The position numbers were made by a program, and so were the translations under genes. This document shows positions 34,390 through 42,707 of a stretch of DNA of 64,000 nt, piece by piece. Positions within the stretch are counted from its first letter, which is position 1; each line of letters begins with the position of its first letter. Location of the stretch: contig JBBQAQ010000015.1 in the NCBI GenBank assembly GCA_038316435.1, positions 1 to 64,000 on the forward strand, read 5' to 3'. The notes under the pieces are model-generated. The model did no database searches. It was given only the letters and a program-made list of their open reading frames with translations, and was not told the origin of the DNA. The stretch comes from JACJXF01 sp038316435 (lineage in GTDB: Bacteria; Bacteroidota; Bacteroidia; Bacteroidales; GCA-2748055).

Positions 34390-35076
34390 ATGAAGAAATC
34401 AATAATCCTTTTACTTTTGTTTGCGTTGAGCCTTTCCGGAATGAAATGTTTTTCGCAGCGGGACACAATATTACTTGAAACTGAATTTTCAAAGGCTCAG
34501 GATTTTAATTACCGCAACAAATACCGCTACCTCGATGTGCGGCTAAGCGATGAAGACAGGCTGTTGAAAATTGGAATCCAACCGTTTAAACCCAGCGACA
34601 ATTTCAACTTCTTGGTATTTACCCTGCACGGAGGATTTGAGCAGAAAGTAAACACCTCGCTCTCGGCAATTACAGAAATCAACTCCGTGATGACCTGGTC
34701 GGGCAGTGAAGCATTTCACGAACAGGCTCTGTCGATGGGCGGCCGGTACTATTTTACCAAAAGGAAGGATATTGAACTGGGGCGCAGTGGCAACAACTGC
34801 CAGGGTGTTTATGGACTCTTTAAAATGAGCGATCTGCTCTCGCTTATGACCTTCAGACTGGATAGAGTCGACGCTGATCCATTATTGAAGGAATCTCAAT
34901 TCTCGCGAAGCATAAAGGGTGCTCTTACTCCCGAAATAGGCATTGGGTTTCAGCAAAGGCTCGATTACCACCTTTATTTTGATGCCGGAATTTCCTGTAA
35001 CTATAACATTCTTGAAAATGAACCCGGATTACAGATCATCTTCCTCTTCGGGGGGATATTCAGTTATACCAAATAA
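34390..35076 (+). CDS. Secreted protein of unknown family, probable outer-membrane barrel
   Basis: 228 residues with signal peptide IILLLLFALSLSGMKCFS, cut before QRDT. Strand-like segments at the end (ALTPEIGIGFQQRL, HLYFDAGISCNYNI, GLQIIFLFGGIFSYTK) suggest a membrane barrel. It shares layout with the neighbours on both sides. I do not recognise the family. Two Cys in the mature part (around 155 and 205) might form a disulfide. Confidence 0.55.
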   Translation: MKKSIILLLLFALSLSGMKCFSQRDTILLETEFSKAQDFNYRNKYRYLDVRLSDEDRLLKIGIQPFKPSDNFNFLVFTLHGGFEQKVNTSLSAITEINSVMTWSGSEAFHEQALSMGGRYYFTKRKDIELGRSGNNCQGVYGLFKMSDLLSLMTFRLDRVDADPLLKESQFSRSIKGALTPEIGIGFQQRLDYHLYFDAGISCNYNILENEPGLQIIFLFGGIFSYTK

Positions 35077-35086
35077 ATCATTCTAA

Positions 35087-35965
35087 ATGAAAGCAAATTT
35101 CTTCATACCCCTTATTTTTGCAGCAAGTTTGCTGGTTTCGTGTACACCTGACGACAGCACCTCGCCGGTGGCCATGTTTGCTATGGAAACGACCCCCCGG
35201 TATATGTTCAAGGTAAACCTCGATGCATCAGCCTCATTTTCATTGGAAGATGATGATTTCCTTGAGTATCGCTGGGATATTAATGGCGACCATCTCGAAT
35301 GGGAAACGGGATGGCAGAGTTCGCCTTACCTCACTGTTCTGTTTCCGTTTACTTCCAGCGGGTATATCGGGCTCCAGGTAAGGAACAGCTCCGGTAATAT
35401 CACGGAATTGTATCAGGGATTTTATGCCTTCGAAGATTTTTATGTCAGCGATACCTATTCCGACCTGGACATTGATTTCAGGAATATACGCTACCATTTT
35501 TTTCAAACCAATTATTCCCATTCCTGGAAGTGGGCTTACGATAATATCCAGCTTCCTTCATCGGATGGCTGGTATAACTTTCCCTTGGGTATTGAACGCT
35601 CTGAATTCGGTAGCCTGATGCCCTGGGATGTGGCCGATACACTGGAGCAATTTTATAACCTGCCCACAAGGGCCAACTGGCAAAAGATGATCGATTTCTG
35701 TGGAGGAGCCGGACTGGCCGGATTTAACCTGCAAGTTAAGGCAGAGCATGGACTGCAACTCAGCTGTCCAGGCATTATTATTGATGGGCAACTTCAGGAA
35801 AAAGGCAAAAGCGGTTATTACTGGACAGGTGACGAATATGATGCTAATTCGGCCTATGCCCTGAGGATTTCGGTAAATATTGACAGCTGCGGATTTGTAA
35901 TTCTGGACAAATCAAGCCGGGCATCGGTAAGGCTTATGTTTGAATATTTTCAATACTATAATTAA
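35087..35965 (+). CDS. Lipoprotein with PKD-like domain and FISUMP-like C-terminal region
   Basis: 292 residues. The lipobox is LLVSC (Cys near 19). Residues 30-120 look like a PKD/Ig module (NLDASASFSLEDDDFLEYRW). The C-terminal part from about 180 resembles the Fibrobacter succinogenes major paralogous (FISUMP) domain: LPTRANWQKMIDFCGGAGLA, then GYYWTGDEYDANSAYALRIS and ASVRLMFEY. Such proteins are surface-exposed in several Bacteroidetes, but the function is not known. The similarity is from memory of the pattern and should be confirmed. It is in the seven-gene sigma operon. Confidence 0.6.
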   Translation: MKANFFIPLIFAASLLVSCTPDDSTSPVAMFAMETTPRYMFKVNLDASASFSLEDDDFLEYRWDINGDHLEWETGWQSSPYLTVLFPFTSSGYIGLQVRNSSGNITELYQGFYAFEDFYVSDTYSDLDIDFRNIRYHFFQTNYSHSWKWAYDNIQLPSSDGWYNFPLGIERSEFGSLMPWDVADTLEQFYNLPTRANWQKMIDFCGGAGLAGFNLQVKAEHGLQLSCPGIIIDGQLQEKGKSGYYWTGDEYDANSAYALRISVNIDSCGFVILDKSSRASVRLMFEYFQYYN

Positions 35966-35974
35966 ACCAAAATT

Positions 35975-36580
35975 ATGAACAAACTCATTATTGCATTTAT
36001 ACTCCTTACAGGGTCAAGTAATCTCCATTCGCAGGAAAGAGCATCTGTCATGTTTACAGGCTCGTTTGTAAGTTTTCCGGAATTCCGTATGAAGGGTGCC
36101 GGATACACGCTTTCTTTCCAGCAGCATTTCCTTCCGAAGTTTGCTGTTGAACTAGGAGCAGGGTATGCCCTGGCATCGCACACCATATTAAGAGGTGAAA
36201 TAGTAAATAATGTCCGTTTACTGGAATTGAATTATCATCATGCCGGGTATAACTTCTACGCAGCACCTGTACTCAAAATAGGCAATGGCAAGACCCTAAG
36301 TCTGGACCTTTTTGCCGGGGTTGTTATTAATTACCAATCCAATGTTTTGGATGAAAGCCATTATGAGATGCCGGAAAGTCCTGACTATATAGGAAGGATA
36401 ACGGATATAGTTTACGACAATAAAGTTGTAGAAGGTACATTTCCCGGAGGAATTGTGGGTTGTAGGATAAAAGCCCGAACAGGCGAAAGATGGAGGGTGT
36501 TTGGAAGTTTAAGTGCTATGGGAATTCCAAAAGGGGTTTCGTCGGTAAATGCAGGTCTGGGGGTTCAATTCAGTTGGTAA
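35975..36580 (+). CDS. Putative outer-membrane beta-barrel protein, last gene of the sigma operon
   Basis: 201 residues with signal peptide KLIIAFILLTGSSNLHS, cut before QERA. The mature part has eight or so amphipathic strands (GAGYTLSFQQHFLPKFAVEL, GYNFYAAPVLKIGNG, LSLDLFAGVVINYQS, GGIVGCRIKARTG) and ends with GLGVQFSW, i.e. a terminal aromatic as the outer-membrane insertion signal demands. No family recognised beyond an OmpW/porin-like barrel of small size. Confidence 0.6.
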   Translation: MNKLIIAFILLTGSSNLHSQERASVMFTGSFVSFPEFRMKGAGYTLSFQQHFLPKFAVELGAGYALASHTILRGEIVNNVRLLELNYHHAGYNFYAAPVLKIGNGKTLSLDLFAGVVINYQSNVLDESHYEMPESPDYIGRITDIVYDNKVVEGTFPGGIVGCRIKARTGERWRVFGSLSAMGIPKGVSSVNAGLGVQFSW

Positions 36581-36783
36581 TTATTGTGAATCCTTAAACC
36601 CTCAAGGAAAAATCCCTATTATATAGTTCGGCTTTCCCATGAGATTTTTTGAGTCGAAAAGTCAAATGTAGCGCTTCACTGATCCTAGATTATGGGATTT
36701 TCTAAAAAGCAAAACCCTCCCGCTTAAGCAGAAAGGCTTTTATTTTTGACATAGCGGTAACTCGAGTGTTTTTTAATTTGATG

Positions 36784-36828
36784 AAAAACGCAACGGAGCA
36801 AACTCATTTGCTTTTCCATTGCGTTTTA
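36784..36828 (-). terminator. Intrinsic terminator of the cydABX operon
   Basis: Minus-strand stem AAAACGCAATGGA (36827-36815) pairs with TCCGTTGCGTTTT (36797-36785), with an inner AGCAAA/TTTGCT stem and a 4-nt loop, followed by TTTTT. It begins 18 nt after the stop of the small cydX-like gene. Confidence 0.85.
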
Positions 36829-36845
36829 CAATTAAAGAATGATTC

Positions 36846-36962
36846 TTAATCCTCGGCTATTTCTCTTTTCTCAAATTGTTTCAATGTTAGTACTATTGAA
36901 TAATAGCAAAACACTATCAAAACAGGCACGGACAGGTATAATATAATTGATGTTAGATACAT
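36846..36962 (-). CDS. 38-residue single-helix membrane protein, CydX-like candidate
   Basis: A short frame 11 nt after cydB: it reads MYLTSIILYLSVPVLIVFC, then YYSIVLTLKQFEKREIAED, stop. It has one membrane helix followed by a charged tail, the layout of CydX, the third subunit that stabilises haem in cytochrome bd (E. coli CydX is 37 residues). A perfect AGGAGG overlapping the cydB stop stands 9 nt before ATG; such Shine-Dalgarno sequences are rare in Bacteroidetes and show that it is a real, translated gene. A strong terminator follows. Sequence identity to CydX is not evident, so the subunit role rests on size, topology and position. Confidence 0.75.
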   Translation of the reverse strand: MYLTSIILYLSVPVLIVFCYYSIVLTLKQFEKREIAED

Positions 36963-36973
36963 AGTTTTTCCTC

Positions 36974-38104
36974 CTAATAAGTGTGTGTTTCTGTTTCCAT
37001 TTCCTGAGGATCAATTTTTTTGTTGTTAATTGACCGCCAGGCATAGAAAATATATGCTAGAACAAATGGAACCAAAAGCGAAACATAGCTCATGGCAGTT
37101 AGAGTGTAATGACTTGAAGATGCATTCTGTATATTCAGAGAGCTTTGCATGTCGGTAAGTGAAGGGTAAAAGCAGGTATTGTTAAATCCGGCAAGGATAA
37201 ACACAGCAAAAACTGTAAGTACCGTTCCTAACCCTGAAAACCAGATCGCATTTTCGAAATTGCTAAACAGTGATTTGATAATCCCAAAAAGCACAAGTAC
37301 AACCCCTAATAAAAGAATGATCGTATTTACAGGCATTTCAAGAAGATTGTGCAGGTATTTGTACTTCTCTTTTACAACTATCATGGTAGCAGGATCGTAA
37401 GCATATCCCTCTAAAAAAAGCAACTTTATGAGCCAGTAAAGGAAAAATATCAGGAAAAGTAAGGTGTTCATCCATAATACAGACTGTGCTTTCTCCAGAA
37501 TTCCTGATTCATCAACGCTCTTTTGAATATAATGAATGGCGAGTATCCTTGTAAGGAAGAAAATTGCAAGCCCCAGAGCAACATTATGAGGGTTTGTAAC
37601 TGCTTCAAGACCATACCATTTTGTACTCCATTCAGAATAATTCATGTCGCTGACAACAAAATTAGCTCCATTAAAAAAGGTGCCCACTGCGGTTCCAATA
37701 AGTACTGTTCCTAAAATCCCATTAATAATCAGAAATATATCATAAGTTTTCTGACCAAATACATTATTGGGCTTTGTTCTGAATTCATAGGCTATGGCTT
37801 GAATAATAAAGCAAAACAGGATAGCCATCCATACCCAGTAAGCTCCGCCGAAACTTGTTGAGTAGAACAATGGAAACGATGCAAAAAAAGCTCCCCCGAA
37901 AGTAACCAGTGTTGTGAAAGTAAACTCCCATTTACGGCCAAAGAGATTTGCAAGGATCTTTTTCTGAGCATTATCCTTACCAAGAGTTAGTAACAGAGTT
38001 TGTCCGCCCTGAACGAACATAAGAAATACAAGGAGACTAGCCAGTAAGGATACGATAATCCACCAATACTGCTGAAGTGCGAGATGTGAAAGATTTTCAA
38101 ACAT
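36974..38104 (-). CDS. cydB: Cytochrome bd quinol oxidase subunit II
   Basis: 376 residues, about nine membrane helices. CydB supports the haem-bearing CydA. The opening helix reads WWIIVSLLASLLVFLMFVQG, and FTTLVTFGGAFFASFPLFYS follows. No catalytic residues are expected. The gene lies one nucleotide after cydA and is followed by the small membrane protein, so the three form one oxidase operon. With the DUF4492 gene in front, this is the common Bacteroidetes order. Confidence 0.93.
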   Translation of the reverse strand: MFENLSHLALQQYWWIIVSLLASLLVFLMFVQGGQTLLLTLGKDNAQKKILANLFGRKWEFTFTTLVTFGGAFFASFPLFYSTSFGGAYWVWMAILFCFIIQAIAYEFRTKPNNVFGQKTYDIFLIINGILGTVLIGTAVGTFFNGANFVVSDMNYSEWSTKWYGLEAVTNPHNVALGLAIFFLTRILAIHYIQKSVDESGILEKAQSVLWMNTLLFLIFFLYWLIKLLFLEGYAYDPATMIVVKEKYKYLHNLLEMPVNTIILLLGVVLVLFGIIKSLFSNFENAIWFSGLGTVLTVFAVFILAGFNNTCFYPSLTDMQSSLNIQNASSSHYTLTAMSYVSLLVPFVLAYIFYAWRSINNKKIDPQEMETETHTY

Positions 38105-38105
38105 T

Positions 38106-39674
38106 TTATTTTCCTCCTTCTTCTTTAGGTCCGATTTTTATTTGTTTTACCAATATACTAACCTCTGCAATTGCCAAAGCGGTGAAAACCACAGCAAAAA
38201 GCCAGAAAGTAATCTGAACTGCGCTTGCATCGATTTTTGAAACTGCCGCAACGGTTGGCATTAAATCCTGGATTACCCAAGGCTGTCTTCCTACTTCAGC
38301 AACAATCCATCCTGCTTCACTTGCAATATAGGGTAATGGTAAACTTATAAGTGCTAGTTTAAGGAACCATTTTTTATTCGCGATAGTATCCCTGTAAACA
38401 AAAAGCAGACTCAAAGCAAAAAACAGTACAAAATAAAAACCAAGCATCATCATTACTTTAAAACTATAAAAAGTGAGAGGCACATTAGGAATAAGGCTAT
38501 TTACGTCATTCAGATAACCGTAGCCAAAATACCGGAAAAATTCCTCTTTGTAAGTTTTATCGTAAAATTTCGCCTTATATGAATCGTAGGCTAAAAGATC
38601 CTTCGCTTTTTTAGCATCTTTCATGGCCCTTAAATCAGCAATTGCTATTTTCCCCCGTCGTATTTTTTCTTCTGCCGACATTATACCATGTTTCTCATTT
38701 CCTTTTGTCAGATCAGCAATACCGGGCACAAAAGCCTGCCAATTGCCGTAGGCCATGTAAGATAAGAGATTGGGGATTTCAAGAATGAAATGATAATCTT
38801 TCAGAGTTTCATCATCCAGATTTTCCGATTCACTTGAGAGTATCCCTAAAGCAATTAGCCCTGCACCTCTCTGTCCATGAAATAAACCTTCGATAGCGGC
38901 AAATTTCATTGGCTGCGTTTTAACGATTTCACGTGTTGTGCTATCGCCGGAGAAAATGAGATAAATTGAAGTGATTAATCCAAATATCGAAGCAACAAGT
39001 ATGCTTCTTTTTGCAAACCATGTTTCTCTCTTTTTGATGAGAAACCATGCGCTGATTCCTATTACAAAGATGGAAGCAAGCACATAACCGGAGCTAATGG
39101 TATGAGTAAATTTATTAACCGCAGATGGGGAAAACAATACATCCCAGAAGCTCACCATTTCATTTCTTGCTGTTTCGGGATTGAACTGCATACCTACCGG
39201 ATTTTGCATCCAGGCATTTGCAACCAGAATCCACAAAGCGGAAAGATTTGCACCAATAGCAACAAGCCATGTGGAAGTTAAATGGAATCGCTTACTTACC
39301 TTATTCCATCCAAAAAACATGACCGCGACAAATGTCGATTCGAGGAAAAAAGCCATGATTCCTTCTATCGCCAGAGGTGCTCCGAAGATATCTCCTACAA
39401 ACCATGAATAATGCGACCAATTAGTCCCGAATTCAAATTCAAGAATAATGCCAGTAGCAACGCCTATGGCAAAATTAATCCCGAAAAGGGTCATCCAGAA
39501 CTTGGTAAGTTTTTTCCAACGCGGATCACCGGTTCTGACATAAATTGACTCCATAATTGCCATCAGAAATGACAATCCAAGAGTAAGTGGCACAAATAGC
39601 CAGTGGTAAATGGCGGTAAGAGCAAATTGCCCTCTCGACCAGTCTACCAGGGATAGATCTACATTTTCAAGCAT
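38106..39674 (-). CDS. cydA: Cytochrome bd quinol oxidase subunit I
   Basis: 522 residues. It oxidises quinol at the periplasmic face and reduces O2 to water at haem d, working at low oxygen. The haem b595 ligand His is in FALTAIYHWLFVPLT, the quinol-binding GRQPWVIQDLMPT is present, and FFLESTFVAVMFFGW contains the conserved Glu of the proton path. The Q-loop is short to medium for this length. DUF4492 precedes it by 8 nt, and cydB follows by 1 nt. Confidence 0.95.
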   Translation of the reverse strand: MLENVDLSLVDWSRGQFALTAIYHWLFVPLTLGLSFLMAIMESIYVRTGDPRWKKLTKFWMTLFGINFAIGVATGIILEFEFGTNWSHYSWFVGDIFGAPLAIEGIMAFFLESTFVAVMFFGWNKVSKRFHLTSTWLVAIGANLSALWILVANAWMQNPVGMQFNPETARNEMVSFWDVLFSPSAVNKFTHTISSGYVLASIFVIGISAWFLIKKRETWFAKRSILVASIFGLITSIYLIFSGDSTTREIVKTQPMKFAAIEGLFHGQRGAGLIALGILSSESENLDDETLKDYHFILEIPNLLSYMAYGNWQAFVPGIADLTKGNEKHGIMSAEEKIRRGKIAIADLRAMKDAKKAKDLLAYDSYKAKFYDKTYKEEFFRYFGYGYLNDVNSLIPNVPLTFYSFKVMMMLGFYFVLFFALSLLFVYRDTIANKKWFLKLALISLPLPYIASEAGWIVAEVGRQPWVIQDLMPTVAAVSKIDASAVQITFWLFAVVFTALAIAEVSILVKQIKIGPKEEGGK

Positions 39675-39682
39675 GGTTAGTT

Positions 39683-39895
39683 TTATTTAGTTAATTGATC
39701 TAAGACGTATTCACTTCGTTGTTCATCGGTATCAAAATTTCGTTTTAGCAGATCAGGAAAGAAAAAGATTTTGAGAATAACAAACATGATAAAAAGCTTC
39801 ACAAGGATAATAAGCCATACCTGTCTCCCCCAGCGAGGCATTTCGCGGAAACCTGTGTAATAGAAAATGAAAACCTGTTTTATTTTCCGAAACAT
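39683..39895 (-). CDS. DUF4492-domain small membrane protein upstream of cydA
   Basis: 70 residues from ATG 39895 (MFRKIKQVFIFYY); the TTG two codons earlier overlaps a TATATTTG promoter-like box (39899-39906). It has one membrane helix (VWLIILVKLFIMFVILKIFF) and the FREMPRWGRQVWLI pattern of DUF4492. In Bacteroidetes this gene precedes cydA in most genomes, so it is likely an assembly or accessory factor of cytochrome bd, but no function has been shown. The start is uncertain because a transcription start this near would leave almost no leader. Confidence 0.85.
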   Translation of the reverse strand: MFRKIKQVFIFYYTGFREMPRWGRQVWLIILVKLFIMFVILKIFFFPDLLKRNFDTDEQRSEYVLDQLTK

Positions 39896-40052
39896 ATACA
39901 AATATAATAATTTGCTGGTATATTAAAAGTAGTTGGCAGGGATTGAAGATTAACAACCCAACCTGTCATTATCAGGCATTAAGTAATCATCAGAATTGAA
40001 ACTGGAGATAATCGCTGGGTTCCCGTGGGTTCTGGACGGGCATTTCAGACTG

Positions 40053-40205
40053 CTAAAACTCCAAATATGTCAATGCAGAAACTACTAATTGAATTATCCC
40101 TTTATCTGCAATAGTTGCAATCTTAGCAGCAGAATCATAAAATAGTTCACGTTCACCTAGTAAATCGATAACCACATTTGTATCAAGAAAGAGTTTGTCT
40201 TTCAT
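40053..40205 (-). pseudogene. Truncated PIN-domain toxin gene
   Basis: The minus strand reads MKDKLFLDTNVVIDLLGERE, then LFYDSAAKIATIADKG and, further on, VVSALTY before it runs into LEF and a stop: 50 residues instead of the usual about 130. The first acidic active-site residues of the PIN ribonuclease (LDTNVVID) are intact, but the rest is missing, replaced after SALTY by unrelated sequence. ATG overlaps the antitoxin stop as ATGA, the usual coupling in these pairs. Confidence 0.7.
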
Positions 40206-40459
40206 TTGTATTTCTCTGATAAATAATCACCATAAGCTTTTTTATAATCATAATCATCAGGAAGTTTAATACCTGTTCTCATGCTCTTAACAAAAAATGA
40301 AATTTCAATATCTTCATCCGATTGAGGGTTCTCTTTCTCTATCAATGCTTTTAAGTAGGACTCTATCAGGCGAGAAAGACTTCTTTGATGTGACGTTGCA
40401 TATTCTTTTGCTTTGTCGATCACATTCTTATCTTATTTTAATGTCAATTTCGCATCCAT
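40202..40459 (-). pseudogene. Antitoxin gene (DUF6364-like) with in-frame nonsense codon
   Basis: From ATG 40459 the frame reads MDAKLTLK, then TAA (40435-40433), then DKNVIDKAKEYATSHQRSL and on to IKLPDDYDYKKAYGDYLSEKYK-type end. In relatives the sentence continues KLTLKLDKNVI, so a single base change (TTA or similar to TAA) explains the stop. A GTG at 40423 could still restart translation and give a shortened protein of 73 residues. The pair with the broken PIN gene looks to have decayed. Confidence 0.7.
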
Positions 40460-40479
40460 ATTCCATTAATTTATACGTG

Positions 40480-40487
40480 CAAATATA
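40480..40487 (-). promoter_or_regulatory. -7 promoter element of the decayed antitoxin-toxin pair
   Basis: TATATTTG on the minus strand, 21 nt before ATG 40459. The plus-strand motif CGTGCAAATA occurs twice here (from 40477 and 40500), perhaps as an autoregulatory operator. Confidence 0.4.
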
Positions 40488-40575
40488 GCTTATTAATCCG
40501 TGCAAATAAAGTTTTCCCTCCCTTCAAATTTGCGCATATAAGCAGAATTAAGGATTCTTTTTTAATGAAAACAGT

Positions 40576-40617
40576 GAATATAATCACCATATTCATTATA
40601 ATTTGGTGATTATATTC
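40576..40617. repeat. 14-bp perfect inverted repeat after the TonB-domain gene
   Basis: GAATATAATCACCA (40576-40589) pairs with TGGTGATTATATTC (40604-40617), loop 14 nt. There is no T-run directly after the stem, so it is not a classical terminator. Confidence 0.6.
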
Positions 40618-40645
40618 TCTGAGTTTCAACGATCTGCCGGAATGT

Positions 40646-41095
40646 TTATTCCAATAAAAAATTTACCGGATAAGTATATTGCACCGAAACTGCCTTACCC
40701 CTTTGCTTTCCGGGTGTCCAAAGTGGAGAACCTTCTAAAATGCGTATTGCTTCCTTATCAAATGCTTCTACTGAGGGAACAACAACCTTAACATCAGTAA
40801 CTTTTCCGGTTTCATTTACAGTAAACTGCACAATCGTGCGACCTGTTATCTTGTTTTTCTTTTCAGCTTCTGGATATACTAAAATACCGTTGATATACTT
40901 ACGGAATTCCTGTGAAGGTTCCCCACCGTTGAATTTTGGCATTTCTTCAACAATATTAAACACCTGACCTATTGCAGAATCACTAACTGACATCATACTG
41001 GACTTACTTATACCATTTTGACTCCGTGGGTTCAACCAAGATCCGGAATCCTTGTAATTGGGTTTTAACCGTTTGAGATTCTTTGGTTTTATCAT
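40646..41095 (-). pseudogene. TonB C-terminal domain, out of frame with the upstream M56 peptidase gene
   Basis: Roughly the last 100 residues are a TonB_C domain: FNIVEEMPKFNGGEPSQEF, the conserved GRTIVQFTVNETGKVTDVKV, and SPLWTPGKQRGKAVSVQYTY. In Bacteroidetes M56/BlaR1-like proteins this domain is often fused to the end of the peptidase. Here it is in another frame, overlapping the M56 frame by about 90 nt (41004-41095), with no own start or ribosome site in front. A single-base shift near 41000-41090 would join them. It may be a true pseudogene event, an assembly error, or a separate gene. Confidence 0.5.
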
Positions 41096-42707
41096 GAGTA
41101 GTTCCCGTATGACTTGAACTATTAATGGTTTTATTATGTATATCAGTCGTCGGAACCGTTGAAATTTCATTAGTACTAATAATAGTAGTGACATTTATTA
41201 CAACCTCTATGCCATCCTGTCTCTCCTTCTTTTGAATATCACTAAGATGTGTTACGCTAATGCCTTTAACACTTCTCGGATCCAGATTTTGAAACGTCTC
41301 TGCGGTTTGTTTTTTACCATCAATAATAATTAGCTTTTTGGCTTCATCGATTGTGGTAAACTCGGGATGATATGTTTGCCTAATTCTAACCGAATTGCTG
41401 GTTTCCTTATTTTGAATATCATCAACAACAACAGAATTTTGCTCTGTGGCCTTTTTCTTTGTAGTTATAACGTACATGTCTTTCCCACCGGGCTTTCCAA
41501 ACCTGTCAAAGCTCTTGATCGAGGCGATGTCGTCCTTATTAATCTCGTCAATATTAGTGTAGTTTGTTTTTACCCCATCAACAATAAAAACCGGTGGAAT
41601 CAGATTTACCACTTCCCTTTCAAGTACAACAAACCGGTATTCTCCGGGTTCAAACCAATGGGATTGGGATTTATATCCTATATGTGAAAATACAACTTCT
41701 TCCCTCTCTTTCAACTCCAGCAAATATTCCCCTTCCTTTCCCACAACTGCGCCTGTTGTGGCGTTTTTTATCACCAGGGTGGAGCCAATTGCAGGCTGTC
41801 CGGTATCTGCAAATACAACTTTACCACTAATGGAAGTACCGTGCCTGGCTTTACCAACAGCAAAACCCAATGAAATCAAAATTGCCGGAATAAGTATCCC
41901 AACCTTTATGATTCCTGAACGAATGGAATGTGATTTTTTCATCATTTCGAATCTGTTTTTTATAAAAGAATTGTTGAATTGTTGTGACAGGCTGAAAACC
42001 TCCACCCCCATAGTCTGGTTCAGAAGCTGTATGCGGTAATGGGTAGGATCAGCTCCGCCCTGCAAAGCCTCACGATCGGCAAGGTGTTCGTGGTTTTCCT
42101 TCAGCATCCGGGCAAAAAGCCAGGTAAAGGGATTAAACCAGGTAGCAAGGATGACAAACTCCATGATAATAAGATCAATATAATGGAGCTGGCGAACATG
42201 TGCCTTTTCGTGAAGCAAAATGGAATTGATGTCCTCAGAATTTTTAAGGCTTTCAGGAAGAAAAATCCTCGAGAAAACTGCAAAAATCTCGTCATTAACC
42301 GAATAAGCTACCCCTTTTTCTTTTCGGTCGGCTTTTCTCCAGACATTGTTCCACTTCAAAATCAGAAATATATTACGAAACAGTAGAATCAAAGCTCCAC
42401 AGAAGTACAGAGCAAGCATTACGGTTGGCCAGTTTATGGGTGAGGTTTCAGCGATTTCAGGAGCAATAACCGTTTCTGCAGGAACAAATTGTAGTTCATC
42501 CGTTTCGAATACAGGAGTGCTGTACTCGACAATTTCCGGGCTTTTCAGGGCAAGCAGCGGGATAAGGAATGTGATTATTAGTCCCCCGAGAAGAAAAAAC
42601 CGCTTAAGACGGAGAGCAGCATCTTTCCTGAAGAAAAAATAATATGTTATGGCAAATAAAGTTATGCCAAGACATGCCTTCATAATATACAAAGTGTAAC
42701 TATTCAT
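41004..42707 (-). CDS. M56-family (BlaR1-like) membrane metallopeptidase
   Basis: 567 residues. About four helices with zinc site LLHEKAHVRQLHYIDLI (HExxH) in the cytoplasmic loop make up the BlaR1/MecR1 peptidase, which cleaves a BlaI repressor on sensing a signal. The periplasmic part carries a carboxypeptidase-regulatory-like domain (GTSISGKVVFADTGQPAIGS) and two segments with plug-like motif (VFIVDGVKTNYTNIDEINK; IIIDGKKQTAETFQNLDPRS). No penicillin-binding domain is seen, so the signal is unknown. Overlaps the repressor gene by 8 nt. The C-terminus runs out of the family pattern just where the frame-shifted TonB_C domain begins. Confidence 0.85.
   Translation of the reverse strand: MNSYTLYIMKACLGITLFAITYYFFFRKDAALRLKRFFLLGGLIITFLIPLLALKSPEIVEYSTPVFETDELQFVPAETVIAPEIAETSPINWPTVMLALYFCGALILLFRNIFLILKWNNVWRKADRKEKGVAYSVNDEIFAVFSRIFLPESLKNSEDINSILLHEKAHVRQLHYIDLIIMEFVILATWFNPFTWLFARMLKENHEHLADREALQGGADPTHYRIQLLNQTMGVEVFSLSQQFNNSFIKNRFEMMKKSHSIRSGIIKVGILIPAILISLGFAVGKARHGTSISGKVVFADTGQPAIGSTLVIKNATTGAVVGKEGEYLLELKEREEVVFSHIGYKSQSHWFEPGEYRFVVLEREVVNLIPPVFIVDGVKTNYTNIDEINKDDIASIKSFDRFGKPGGKDMYVITTKKKATEQNSVVVDDIQNKETSNSVRIRQTYHPEFTTIDEAKKLIIIDGKKQTAETFQNLDPRSVKGISVTHLSDIQKKERQDGIEVVINVTTIISTNEISTVPTTDIHNKTINSSSHTGTTHDKTKESQTVKTQLQGFRILVEPTESKWYK

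Noticed and set aside
36700..36760. A 16-codon minus-strand frame beyond the cydABX terminator
   Set aside because: Too short, no ribosome site, after a strong terminator and without membrane segment; likely chance.
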